DNA from: Cherax quadricarinatus
Taxonomy: Eukaryota; Arthropoda; Malacostraca; Decapoda; Parastacidae
Assembly: GCF_038502225.1 (NCBI RefSeq)
Contig: NC_091340.1
Location: 30,834,119 to 30,898,118, forward strand
Length of the DNA stretch: 64,000 nucleotides
Direction of reading: 5' to 3'
Of the stretch, positions 21,780 through 30,700 are shown piece by piece. Positions within the stretch are counted from its first letter, which is position 1. Every line of letters begins with the position of its first letter. The notes beneath the pieces are model-generated. The model was given only the letters and a program-made list of their open reading frames with translations, did no database searches and was not told the DNA's origin. A program made the position numbers and the translations under genes.

Positions 21780-23137
21780 CGTGGTCAACCAGGCTGCCCC
21801 ACATATCCATCATAGCCTGGTTGATCTGGCACCTGGTGAAGATACCTGTCCATTTTCGTCTTGAAAACTTTTGCAATTGTCCCAGCAGTGTTTGTGGTAT
21901 CTACTGGTAGGGTGTTGAATAGTCTGGGGCCAAGGATGTTGATACAGAGTTCCCTTATTGTGCCCGCGGCGCCCTTGCTTTTCACTAGGTTTATTTTTGC
22001 ACTTTCTCCCATATACGTCACCACAGTATGTTGTTATGGCAGTGTGTAGATCATATTTCTCACCCCAGTATGGCAGTGTATAGATCACATCTCTCACTCT
22101 AGTATGGCAGTGTATAGCTCACATCTCTCACTCTAGTATGGCAGTGTATAGATCACATCTCTCACTCCAGTATGTTGTCAAGTACTTTCCAGGTATATAT
22201 TATCATGTGTCTCTCCTCCGTTCCAGTGAGTACATGTTTTAAGACGAAGTCATTTAAATTCTTTACTTAAATGTTCTACATGGGTGGTAAACTACCACTG
22301 TATACGTTCCAGCTCCGATATTTCTCCTTCCTTGCATGGCGCCGTCAACGCTGAACAATATATCAAGTGAAGGAGCACCAGCGATTTGGAATGTGTCACA
22401 ATTGGCTTTATTTCCCTTGTTTTGAAGGTTCTCATTATCCACCCGGTCATCCTCCTGGCTGTCGTGACCTTGGTCTTATTATGTTCCTTAAAATTAAGGT
22501 CAGCTGACATAATTATTCCCAAGAGTTCCACGTGTTCCTTTCGTTCTATTTGGTGACCTTCTTGAGTTTTGTATATAGTGCTCCTTTTGAGTTCTTCATT
22601 CTTTCCATACCTAAGCAGCTGGAACTTACCACCACTGAACGTCATGTTGTTCTTCACTGCCCACTGGAAAACACTGCTTATGTCTTCCTGTAATTTTTCA
22701 GTGTCCTCTACCGTAGTGACTTTCATGCTTATTTTAGTGTCATCAGCAAATGATGATACAAAACTGTGTCGGGTGTTTTTATCTATGTCTGCTGTGAGTA
22801 TGAGAAACAGCAGAGGTGCCAGGACAGTACCTTGGGGCACTGAGCTTTTTACCTCGCTGATGCTGGATTTTTCTCTGTTTACTACTACTTTTTGTGTTCT
22901 GTGTGTTAGGAATCTTCTCCGTAATGCACATGGCATTTTTTCTTCGCGTGCAACCACCCCATGATTGCAATTGCATTTGTCAAACGCCTTTGCAAAATCT
23001 GTATAAATCACATCTGCATAATGCCTTTTTGTCATAGTGATTCAGCAGCTGTGACAGGCATGATCGTCCTGCTCTACAACCATGTATTTCTGGGTTATGC
23101 AGATTGTGGTGTTCTGATACCTGATCAGCCTTTCGAA
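21780..23137 (-). pseudogene. RT of a CR1-like non-LTR retrotransposon (family 2), frameshifted
   Basis: Read from right to left, the remnant starts at FERLIR (23137), then GRSCLSQLLNHYDKK, IYTDFAKAFDKC (RT motif A), SSVPQGTVLAPLLFL (motif B), SSFADDTKISM (the catalytic FADD box, intact), FSGGKFQLLRYG and LGIIMSADLNFKEHN, and ends near 22292. The remaining C-terminal part (GAAGTIRELCINILGPRLFN, then KMDRYLHQVPDQPG at 21785-22024) is in other frames and is split by a small tandem array at 22029-22176. The 5' endonuclease and N-terminal RT are absent. The element is dead, but the palm domain is still readable over about 245 codons. Confidence 0.85.
22029..22176. repeat. 34-bp tandem array inside the RT C-terminus
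   Basis: TATGGCAGTGTATAGATCAC followed by ATCTCTCACTCTAG is repeated with exact 34-bp spacing (TGGCAG at 22071, 22105 and 22139), after one unexpanded copy beginning TGTTGTTATGGCAG at 22029. The same RT stretch has expanded with a 41-bp period at 43695-44535. Confidence 0.9.
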
Positions 23138-23574
23138 GTGTGGTCATGATACAGAGGTGTGGTCATGATACAGAAGCGTGGTCATGATACAGAGGTGTGG
23201 TCATGATACAGAAGTGTGGTCATGATACAGAAGTGTGGTCATGATACAGAAGTGTGGTCATGATACAGAAGTGTGGTCATGATACAGAAGTGTGGTCATG
23301 ATACAGAAGTGTGGTCATGATACAGAAGTGTGGTCATGATACAGAAGTGTGGTCATGATACAGAAGTGTGGTCATGATACAGAAGTGTGGTCATGATACA
23401 GAAGTGTGGTCATGATACAGAAGTGTGGTCATGATACAGAAGTGTGGTCATGATACAGAAGTGTGGTCATGATACAGAAGTGTGGTCATGATACAGAAGT
23501 GTGGTCATGATACAGAAGTGTGGTCATGATACAGAAGTGTGGTCATGATACAGAAGTGTGGTCATGATACAGAA
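23138..23574. repeat. 19-bp minisatellite at the end of the RT remnant
   Basis: GTGTGGTCATGATACAGAA is repeated about 23 times with almost no variation. It begins one base after the FERLIR codons of the minus-strand RT, so its seed is probably the RT sequence just upstream of that motif. 23575-23764 holds two CTTACGTGTTCAC(G/T)AGA copies and nothing else recognisable. Confidence 0.93.
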
Positions 23575-23764
23575 AGATTGAGCTCCTATCGTACGTGTTC
23601 ATGAGACATTAAGATTCACCTGTTTCTTACGTGTTCACGAGACGGTAATATTTACCTGACATCTTACGAAGTAAATACAGAATCATCAATCCTGCCAGAG
23701 TGCAAAACATTTAACCGGTTTCCATTTCACACTCATGGAATGTGGGTAGTTATTCTCTTTATGG

Positions 23765-24210
23765 ACGGTAGTGGCTAGTTTATTTTGTACCACATGTGCA
23801 TCCTGTGGATGGTAGTGGCTAGTTTATAATGCACCACATGTGCATCCTGTGGATGGTAGTGGCTAGTTTATAATGCACCACATGTGCATCCTGTGGATGG
23901 TAGTGGCTAGTTTATCATGTACCACATGTGCATCCTGTGGATGGTAGTGGCTAGTTTATCATGTACCACATGTGCATCCTGTGGATGGTAGTGGCTAGTT
24001 TATCATGTACCACATGTGCATCCTGTGGATGGTAGTGGCTAGTTTATCATGTACCACATGTGCATCCTGTGGATGGTAGTAGCTAGTTTATCATGTACCA
24101 CATGTGCATCCTGTGGATGGTAGTAGCTAGTTTATCATGTACCATATATGCATCCTGTGGATAGTAGTGGCTAGTTTATCATGTACCACATGTGCATCCT
24201 GTGGATAGTA
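23765..24210. repeat. 44-bp minisatellite, dispersed family (locus 1 of 3)
   Basis: GGATGGTAGTGGCTAGTTTA then TCATGTACCACATGTGCATCCTGT, about 10 copies. Related arrays are at 42430-42875 (41 bp) and, inverted, 61250-62590 (44 bp). The right flank (GGAACTAGGCCTCAGTAAGG at 24236-24255) is shared with the other two loci. 24260-24420 is AT-rich with nothing recognisable. Confidence 0.93.
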
Positions 24211-24420
24211 GACCATATAGTTAGACAATAAGCCTCGGAACTAGGCCTCAGTAAGGTTAACACGAGTACTTCTGGATTTAACTATGTAGAGGTGTACTCA
24301 AATATGGATGCCGGCTATTATGATGGTATCGGTAAAAATGTGGCCGATACTTTTATAATGTTAATATTGTATGTGTGTTTACTGTAATATAATTAACACT
24401 GTGCTTGATGATTGTGAGGG

Positions 24421-24470
<50 letters not shown>

Positions 24471-24558
24471 GGCCAGTAGCTGAGTAGGCGGGGCCAGGAG
24501 CTGAGTCTCGATCCCTGCAACCACAATTAGGTGAGTACACACACACACACACACACAT
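24421..24558 (+). mobile_element. (AC)n tract holding a short retrotransposon tail
   Basis: AC repeat at 24421-24468, a 5'-truncated family-1 tail at 24469-24533 (GGCGGGGCCAGGAGCTGAGT, CTCGATCCCTGCAACCAC, AATTAGGTGAGTAC), then AC repeat again up to the start of the large RT copy at 24559. The tail is an insertion within the microsatellite. Confidence 0.85.
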
Positions 24559-25773
24559 CTAGAAAGGAATGATCTCATCACCAGCAGACAACATGGTTTC
24601 AGAGACGGGAAATCCTGTGTCACAAACCTACTGGAGTTCTATGACATGGTGACAGCAGTAAGAGAAGAGAGAGAGGGGTGGGTGGATTGCATATTCTTAG
24701 ACTGCAAGAAGGCGTTTGACACAGTACCACACAAGAGATTAGTGCAAAAACTGGAGGACCAAGCAGGAATAACAGGGAAGGCACTGCAATGGATCAGGGA
24801 ATACTTGTCAGGAAGACAGCAGCGAGTAATGGTACGAGGCGAGGTGTCAGAGTGGGCACCTGTGACCAGCGGGGTCCCACAGGGGTCAGTCCTAGGACCA
24901 GTGCTGTTTCTGGTATTTGTGAACGACATGACGGAAGGAATAAACTCCGAGGTGTCCCTGTTTGCAGATGACATGAAGTTGATGAGAAGAATTCATTCGA
25001 TCGAAGACCAGGCAGAAATACAAAGGGATCTGGACAGGCTGCAGACCTGGTCCAGCAACTGGCTCCTGGAGTTCAATCCCACCAAGTGCAAAGTCATGAG
25101 GATTGGGGAAGGGCAAAGAAGACCGCAGATGGAGTACAGTCTAGGGGGTCAGAGACTTCAAACATCACTCAAGGAAAAAGATCTTGGGGTGAGTATAACA
25201 CCAGGCACATCTCCTGAAGCGCACATCAACCAAATAACTGCTGCAGCATATGGGCGCCTGGCAAACCTCAGAACAGCATTCCGACATCTTAATAAGGAAT
25301 CGTTCAGGACCCTATACACCGTGTACGTTAGGCCCATATTGGAGTATGCGGCACCAGTTTGGAACCCACACCTAGCCAAGCATGTAAAGAAACTAGAGAA
25401 AGTGCAAAGGTTTGCAACAAGACTAGTCCCAGAGCTAAGAGGTATGTCCTATGAGGAGAGGTTAAGGGAAATCAACCTGACGACACTGGAGGACAGGAGA
25501 GATAGGGGGGACATGATAACGACTTACAAAATACTGAGAGGAATTAACAAGGTGGACAAAGACAGGATGTTCCAGAGACTGGACACAGTAACAAGGGGAC
25601 ACAGTTGGAAGTTGAAGACACAGATGAATCAAAGGGATGTTAGGAAGTATTTCTTCAGCCACAGAGTAGTCAGGAAGTGGAATAGTTTGGGAAGCGATGT
25701 AGTGGAGTCAGGATCCATACATAGCTTTAAGCAGAGGTACGATAAAGCTCATGGTTCAGGGAGAGTGACCTAG
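24559..25773 (+). CDS. Reverse transcriptase, 5'-truncated but open (AC-targeting non-LTR retrotransposon, family 1)
   Basis: Four hundred and four codons are open from the AC-tract junction (LERNDLITSRQHGFRDGKSC) to the TAG at 25771. The first in-frame Met of the longest listed frame is at 24646, but the homology starts upstream, so the true start is lost. RT motifs in order: CIFLDCKKAFDTVPH (motif A, residues about 48-62), TSGVPQGSVLGPVLF (motif B), EVSLFADDMKL (catalytic FADD box, about residues 132-142), KEKDLGVS, then a C-terminal segment GMSYEERLREINLTTLEDRR and KYFFSHRVVRKWNSLG. The pattern is typical of CR1/jockey-type elements. The N-terminal apurinic endonuclease and any ORF1 are missing, so the copy cannot move by itself. 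It is the best preserved coding sequence in the window and serves as the reference for the broken copies. Confidence 0.9.
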   Translation, partial: LERNDLITSRQHGFRDGKSCVTNLLEFYDMVTAVREEREGWVDCIFLDCKKAFDTVPHKRLVQKLEDQAGITGKALQWIREYLSGRQQRVMVRGEVSEWAPVTSGVPQGSVLGPVLFLVFVNDMTEGINSEVSLFADDMKLMRRIHSIEDQAEIQRDLDRLQTWSSNWLLEFNPTKCKVMRIGEGQRRPQMEYSLGGQRLQTSLKEKDLGVSITPGTSPEAHINQITAAAYGRLANLRTAFRHLNKESFRTLYTVYVRPILEYAAPVWNPHLAKHVKKLEKVQRFATRLVPELRGMSYEERLREINLTTLEDRRDRGDMITTYKILRGINKVDKDRMFQRLDTVTRGHSWKLKTQMNQRDVRKYFFSHRVVRKWNSLGSDVVESGSIHSFKQRYDKAHGSGRVT

Positions 25774-25850
25774 TAGCGACCAGTGAAGAGGCGGGGCCAG
25801 GAGCTTGGACTCGACCCCTGCAACCTCAACTAGGTGAGTACAACTAGGTG

Positions 25851-25853
<3 letters not shown>
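25774..25853 (+). mobile_element. 3' UTR of the AC-targeting retrotransposon
   Basis: TAGCGACCAGTGAAGAGGCG, GGGCCAGGAGCTTGGACTCG, then a double AACTAGGTGAGTAC that runs directly into (AC)n. The same tail ends every family-1 copy here (500-592, 24469-24533, 42120-42175, 46808-46883). Confidence 0.88.
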
Positions 25854-25889
<36 letters not shown>

Positions 25890-25928
25890 ACACATACACA
25901 CACATACACACACATACACACACATACA

Positions 25929-25997
<69 letters not shown>
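25854..25997. repeat. (AC)n microsatellite with (ACACACAT)n section
   Basis: AC repeat with regular ACAT interruptions at 25883-25936, following the retrotransposon tail. Confidence 0.97.
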
Positions 25998-26001
<4 letters not shown>

Positions 26002-26277
26002 CTCTTGGTGGTATATAAGGCTCCATCCTGTCACTTCAACTCCATATTGTTTCAGACTCTGGAACAATACTCTTCTCCAGACTGAGGGACTGACCACCTC
26101 AAAACTTCAAGGGTGATGGACTGATTACATCGTCTTCACGTGTCTTCTATCAACTTTTCTGTACTCGACTGAAGAAGCCTACTGTGTAGGCGAAACGTTT
26201 CGAAATAAAGATACCTAACTGTTGCATATGTGTCTTACGTAACAACCTGTCGGTATTTTGTACCATTTTAATATTCA
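25998..26277 (+). mobile_element. Penelope-like element tail with hammerhead motif (copy 1)
   Basis: Begins after the AC tract with a TATATAAGG box (26012-26020) and includes CTGAGGGACTGACCACCTCA, GTGATGGACTGATTACATC, the hammerhead-like core and AATAAAGATACCTAACTG. The same order occurs at 26725-26890 and, inverted and worn, at 26600-26680. Penelope-like elements are known to carry hammerhead ribozymes in their terminal repeats, and the motif here fits. No Penelope RT or GIY-YIG gene is in the window. Confidence 0.65.
26165..26203 (+). ncRNA. Hammerhead ribozyme-like motif 1
   Basis: Order of parts: helix I 5' strand TCGA (26165-26168), core CTGAAGA (26169-26175), an extra A, helix II GCCTAC-TGT-GTAGGC (26177-26191), core GAA (26192-26194), a two-base-pair helix III AC/GT with no loop (26195-26198), cleavage-site T (26199), helix I 3' strand TCGA (26200-26203). 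All canonical core bases are present. The extra A before helix II is unusual and may reduce activity. Minimal hammerheads with very short helix III are known from Penelope-like elements. Confidence 0.65.
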
Positions 26278-26508
26278 GGTGACACAGTAATGTGAGGTGA
26301 CACAGTAATGTGAGGTGACACAGTAATGTGAGGTGACACAGTAATGTGAGGTGACACAGTAATGTGAGGTGATATAGTAATGTGAGGTGACGCAGTAATG
26401 TGAGGTGACACAGTAATGTGAGGTGACATAGTAATATGAGGTGACATAGTAATGTGAGGTGACGCAGTAATGTGAGGTGACACAGTAATGTGAGGTGACA
26501 CAGCCTGA
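26278..26508. repeat. 18-bp minisatellite next to the Penelope-like tail
   Basis: TGACACAGTAATGTGAGG, about 13 copies with few variants (GACATAG, GACGCAG, GATATAG). It starts just after the tail TTTTAATATTCAGG. 26509-26600 is unassigned single-copy DNA. Confidence 0.93.
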
Positions 26509-26599
26509 CGGCAACTACACAGTGACACTCACTCAAAGATGGCGAAATATAGCCATAAATATAGACGGTAATGTAGATGAATGGTTCAGTGAACCGACA

Positions 26600-26700
26600 A
26601 GTTGATAAAGTAGACACATGTGCGGCACTTGGGTATTTTTATTGAGGAAACATTTCGCCACACAAGGACTTCCTCAGTCCAATACAGCGAAGAATAGTTC
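26600..26700 (-). mobile_element. Penelope-like tail, inverted and worn (copy 2)
   Basis: On the minus strand: GGACTGAGGAAGTCCTTG, TGTGGCGAAATGTTTCCTC, then AATAAAAATACCCAAGTG and a CAACTTGTCGGT end that matches CAACCTGTCGGT of copy 1. It faces copy 3 head to head. Confidence 0.6.
26646..26680 (-). ncRNA. Hammerhead ribozyme-like motif 2 (degraded)
   Basis: On the minus strand: helix I GGA/TCC (26678-26680 and 26646-26648), core CTGAGGA (26671-26677), a weakened helix II (only GTC with GGC-type pairs left), core GAA (26654-26656), helix III AT/GT, cleavage-site T. Helix I differs from motifs 1 and 3 but still pairs. Helix II decay suggests that it is no longer active. Confidence 0.45.
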
Positions 26701-26900
26701 TGAAGGAGTTTGAGGTAATCATTCCCTGCAGGCTGAGGGACTGACAACCTCAAAATTACGTTTTCAAGAGTGATGGACTGATTACATCACATCTACTGCT
26801 TCTACTGCCTTCTCTGTACCCGACTGAAGAAGCCTGCCGTGTAGGCGAAACGTTTCGGAAGAAAGATACCTAACTTCTTGCACGTGTCTTACTTATCACC
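26701..26900 (+). mobile_element. Penelope-like tail (copy 3)
   Basis: Contains GGCTGAGGGACTGACAACC, GTGATGGACTGATTACATC, the hammerhead core and AAAGATACCTAACTTCTTGC. It aligns with copy 1 over about 150 bp with scattered changes. Confidence 0.65.
26820..26858 (+). ncRNA. Hammerhead ribozyme-like motif 3
   Basis: Helix I CCGA/TCGG (26820-26823 with 26855-26858), core CTGAAGA (26824-26830), extra A, helix II GCCTGC-CGT-GTAGGC with one G-U pair, core GAA (26847-26849), helix III AC/GT, cleavage-site T (26854). Compared with motif 1, helix I has changed T-A to C-G on both strands, a compensatory change that supports a paired RNA. Confidence 0.65.
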
Positions 26901-26904
26901 ACTT

Positions 26905-27096
26905 CTATGTGTTAAGAAGTCTGCATAGACTAACCAACACATGATCAAGCCTTGACACTGTGGTAGTCTGGTTCACCACCTTAATTTTGGATGGCTTTGC
27001 TCCAGCCTTTGTATCCTTAGTAAATTCTCCTTGTCGACGTTCGAAGCGTCTCGTTGATCCTTCTAAAAAATACCTTGAAGTATGCGAGAACGAGCC
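26905..27096 (-). CDS. Unassigned open segment, 63 codons, no Met start
   Basis: The minus frame is open from the stop at 27097-27099 to TAG at 26905-26907. It has a lysine-rich middle (TKDTKAGAKPSKIKVV) followed by NQTTTVSRLDHVLVSLCRL and has no repeat structure, unlike most open frames here. It could be a piece of a mobile-element protein next to the Penelope-like tail, or chance. I do not recognise the family. 27100-27240 shows nothing further. Confidence 0.25.
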   Translation of the reverse strand, partial: GSFSHTSRYFLEGSTRRFERRQGEFTKDTKAGAKPSKIKVVNQTTTVSRLDHVLVSLCRLLNT

Positions 27097-27239
27097 CTAA
27101 CACAGTCCTCATCACTGTAGTTGCGTCGTAGACTGGACTGCTGCTGCTCGTAGAGTAGACGTTCTACACCATACAAGGCACAGTGTCAAGTATTTCCTGT
27201 AGATACAGTGTGTGCTGAATTAACTCCTACTGAATATCA

Positions 27240-27405
27240 GGTTGGTACCTGACCAGCCGGGCTGTGGTTCGTACGTTGATTTGCGTGTGGCCAGAAGTAA
27301 CAGCCTGGTTGATTAGGCCCTGATCTACAATGAGGCCTGGTCATGGACAGAGGCCACGGGGGCGTTGACCCCCGAGACATCCTCCAGGTATACCATGTCT
27401 CCCTG
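27240..27405 (+). mobile_element. Retroelement tail (family 2), plus strand
   Basis: CTGACCAGCCGGGCTGTGGT, AACAGCCTGGTTGATTAGGC, then GGCCTGGTCATGGACAG and GGGGGCGTTGACCCCCGAGA. It is the inverse of the text that ends the RT at 63280-63420. 27405-27530 is unassigned. Confidence 0.7.
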
Positions 27406-27529
27406 TATAATTAATTTCTCGTAAAGCATCGAGTGAGCTCTCAGTAATACCTTGTGCAGCACAGTATGAAGGATGCTCGACCGCCACCCTTACTGCCCGG
27501 TTCTAAATCAGTCCTTCCAGTAGATCTTG

Positions 27530-27744
27530 ATTAACTAGGTTGTTCTTGCTGGCCGCACGCAGTCCAACGTATGAACCACAGCCTGGCTGATCTCGGACTG
27601 ACTTTAGGTGTCTGTCGAAGATCTTTATCGCTTGTGTTCCATGGAATACAGTTGAAGGAACTTCAACCGTTCCTGAAGTTTAGATGTTGGAGTGTACACG
27701 GTCAGTGAAAATTGCACGTTTACTGGCCCAGCAGTCTTGCTGGT
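27530..27744 (-). pseudogene. RT C-terminus (family 2), part downstream of the 41-bp array
   Basis: On the minus strand, QERLKFLQLYSMEHKR aligns with WERLEVLDLYSLERRR of the copy at 63302-63997. Further down, the tail GTCCAACGTATGAACCACAG (plus-strand text at 27560) is the SPDQPGCGSYVGLRAAS-type region. The RT frame passes LECCCILRATFKTSK at its upstream end, exactly where the tandem array begins. Confidence 0.8.
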
Positions 27745-30700
27745 CTTGAAGGTGGCTCTTAGTATACAGCAGCATTCCAAGCTGCCTTGAAGGTGGCTGT
27801 TAGTATACTGCAGCATTCTAACCTGCCTTGAAGGTGGCTGCTAGTATACTGCAGCATTCTAACCTGCCTTGAAGGTGGCTGCTAGTATACTGCAGCATTC
27901 TAACCTGCCTTGAAGGTGGCTGTTAGTATATAGCAGCATTCCAAGCTGCCTTGAAGGTGGCTGCTAGTATACTGCAGCATTCTAACCTGCCTTGAAGGTG
28001 GCTGTTAGTATACAGCAGTATTCCAACCTGCCTTGAAGGTGGCTGTTAGTATACTGCAGCAGTCTGACCTGCCTTGAAGGTGGCTGTTAGTATACAGCAG
28101 TATTCCAACCTGCCTTGAAGGTGGCTGTTAGTATACTGCAGCAATCTAACCTGCCTTGAAGGTGGCTGTTAGTATACAGCAGCATTCTAACCTGCCTTGA
28201 AGATGGCTGTTAGTATACTGCAGCATTCTAACCTGCCTTGAAGGTGGCTGTTAGTATACAGCAGCATTCTAACCTGCCTTGAAGGTGGCTGTTAGTATAC
28301 TGCAGCATTCTAACCTGCCTTGAAGGTGGCTGTTAGTATACAGCAGCATTCCAAGCTGCCTTGAAGGTGGCTGTTAGAATACAGCAGCATTCCAAGCTGC
28401 CTTGAAGGTGGCTGTTAGTATACAGCAGCATTCTAACCTGCCTTGAAGGTGGCTGTTAGTATACTGCAGCATTCTAACCTGCCTTGAAGGTGGCTGTTAG
28501 TATACTGCAGCATTCTAACCTGCCTTGAAGGTGGCTGTTAGTATACAGCAGCATTCTAACCTGCCTTGAAGGTGGCTGTTAGTATACTGCAGCATTCTAA
28601 CCTGCCTTGAAGGTGGTTGTTAGTATACAGCAGCATTCCAAGCTGCCTTGAAGGTGGCTGTTAGTATACAGCAGCATTCCAAGCTGCCTTGAAGGTGGCT
28701 GTTAGTATACTGCAGCATTCTAACCTGCCTTGAAGGTGGCTGTTAGTATACTGCAGCATTCTAACCTGCCTTGAAGGTGGCTGTTAGTATACAGCAGCAT
28801 TCCAAGCTGCCTTGAAGGTGGCTGTTAGTATACAGCAGCATTCCAAGCTGCCTTGAAGGTGGCTGTTAGTATACAGCAGCATTCCAAGCTGCCTTGAAGG
28901 TGGCTGTTAGTATACAGCAGCATTCCAACCTGCCTTGAAGGTGGCTGTTAGTATACAGCAGCATTCTAACCTGCCTTGAAGGTGGCTGTTAGTATACAGC
29001 AGCATTCCAACCTGCCTTGAAGGTGGCTGTTAGTATACTGCAGCATTCTAACCTGCCTTGAAGGTGGCTGTTAGTATACTGCAGCATTCTAACCTGCCTT
29101 GAAGGTGGCTGTTAGTATACAACAGTATTCCAACCTGCCTTGAAGGTGGCTATTATAAAACAGCATTCCAGCCTACCTTGAAGGTGGCTGTCAGTGTACA
29201 ACAGTACTTCAGCCTACCTTGAAAGTGGCTGTCAGTGTACATCAGTACTTCAGCCTACCTTGAAGGTGGCTGTCAGTGTACATCAGTACTCCAGCCTACC
29301 TTAAAGGTGGCTGTCAGTGTACATCAGTACTCCAGCCTACCTTGAAGGTGGCTGTCAGTGTACATCAGTACTCAGCCTACCTTGAAGGTGGCTGTCAGTG
29401 TACATCAGTACTCAGCCTACCTTGAAGGTGGCTGTCAGTGTACATCAGTACTCAGCCTACCTTGAAGGTGGCTGTCAGTGTACATCAGTACTCCAGCCTA
29501 CCTTGAAGGTGGCTGTCAGTGTACATCAGTACTCCAGCCTACCTTGAAAGTGGCTGTCAGTGTACATCAGTACTCCAGCCTACCTTGAAAGTGGCTGTCA
29601 GTGTACATCAGTATTCCAGCCTACCTTGAAATGGCTGTCAGTGTACATCAGTACACCAGCCTACCTTGAAAGTGGCTGTCAGTGTACATCAGTACTCCAG
29701 CCTACCTTGAAAGTAGCTGTCAGTGTACATCAGTACTCCAGCCTACCTTGAAGGTGGCTGTCAGTGTACATCAGTGCTCCAGCCTACCTTGAAGGTGGCT
29801 GTCAGTGTACATCAGTGCTCCAGCCTACCTTGAAGGTGGCTGTCAGTGTACATCAGTACTCCAGCCTACCTTGAAAGTGGCTGTCAGTGTACATCAGTAC
29901 TTCAGCCTACCTTGAAAGTGGCTGTCAGTGTACATCAGTACTCCAGCCTACCTTGAAAGTGGCTGTCAGTGTACATCAGTACTCCAGCCTACCTTGAAAG
30001 TGGCTGTCAGTGTACATCAGTACTCCTGCCTACCTTGAATGTGGCTGTCAGTGTTCATCAGTACTCCAGCCTACCTTGAAAGGGACTGTCAGTGTACACC
30101 AGTACTCCAGCCTACCTTGAAAGTGGCTGTCAGTGTACATCAGTACTCCAGCCTACCTTGAAAGTGGCTGTCAGTGTACATCAGTACTCCAGCCTACCTT
30201 GAAGGTGGCTGTCAGTGTACATCAGTGCTCCAGCCTACCTTGAAGGTGGCTGTCAGTGTACATCAGTACTCCAGCCTACCTTGAAGGTGGCTGTCAGTGT
30301 ACATCAGTACTCCAGCCTACCTTGAAAGTGGCTGTCAGTGTACATCAGTACTTCAGCCTACCTTGAAAGTGGCTGTCAGTGTACATCAGTACTTCAGCCT
30401 ACCTTGAAAGTGGCTGTCAGTGTACATCAGTACTCCAGCCTACCTTGAAAGTGGCTGTCAGTGTACATCAGTACTCCAGCCTACCTTGAAAGTGGCTGTC
30501 AGTGTACATCAGTACTCCAGCCTACCTTGAGGGTGGCTGTCAGTGTACATCAGTACTCCAGCCTACCTTGAAAGGGACTGTCAGTGTACACCAGTACTCC
30601 AGCCTACCTTGATAGTGGCTGTCAGTGTACATCAGTACTCCAGTCTACCTTGAAAGTGGCTGTCAATGTACATCAGTACTCCAGCCTACCTTGAAAGTGG

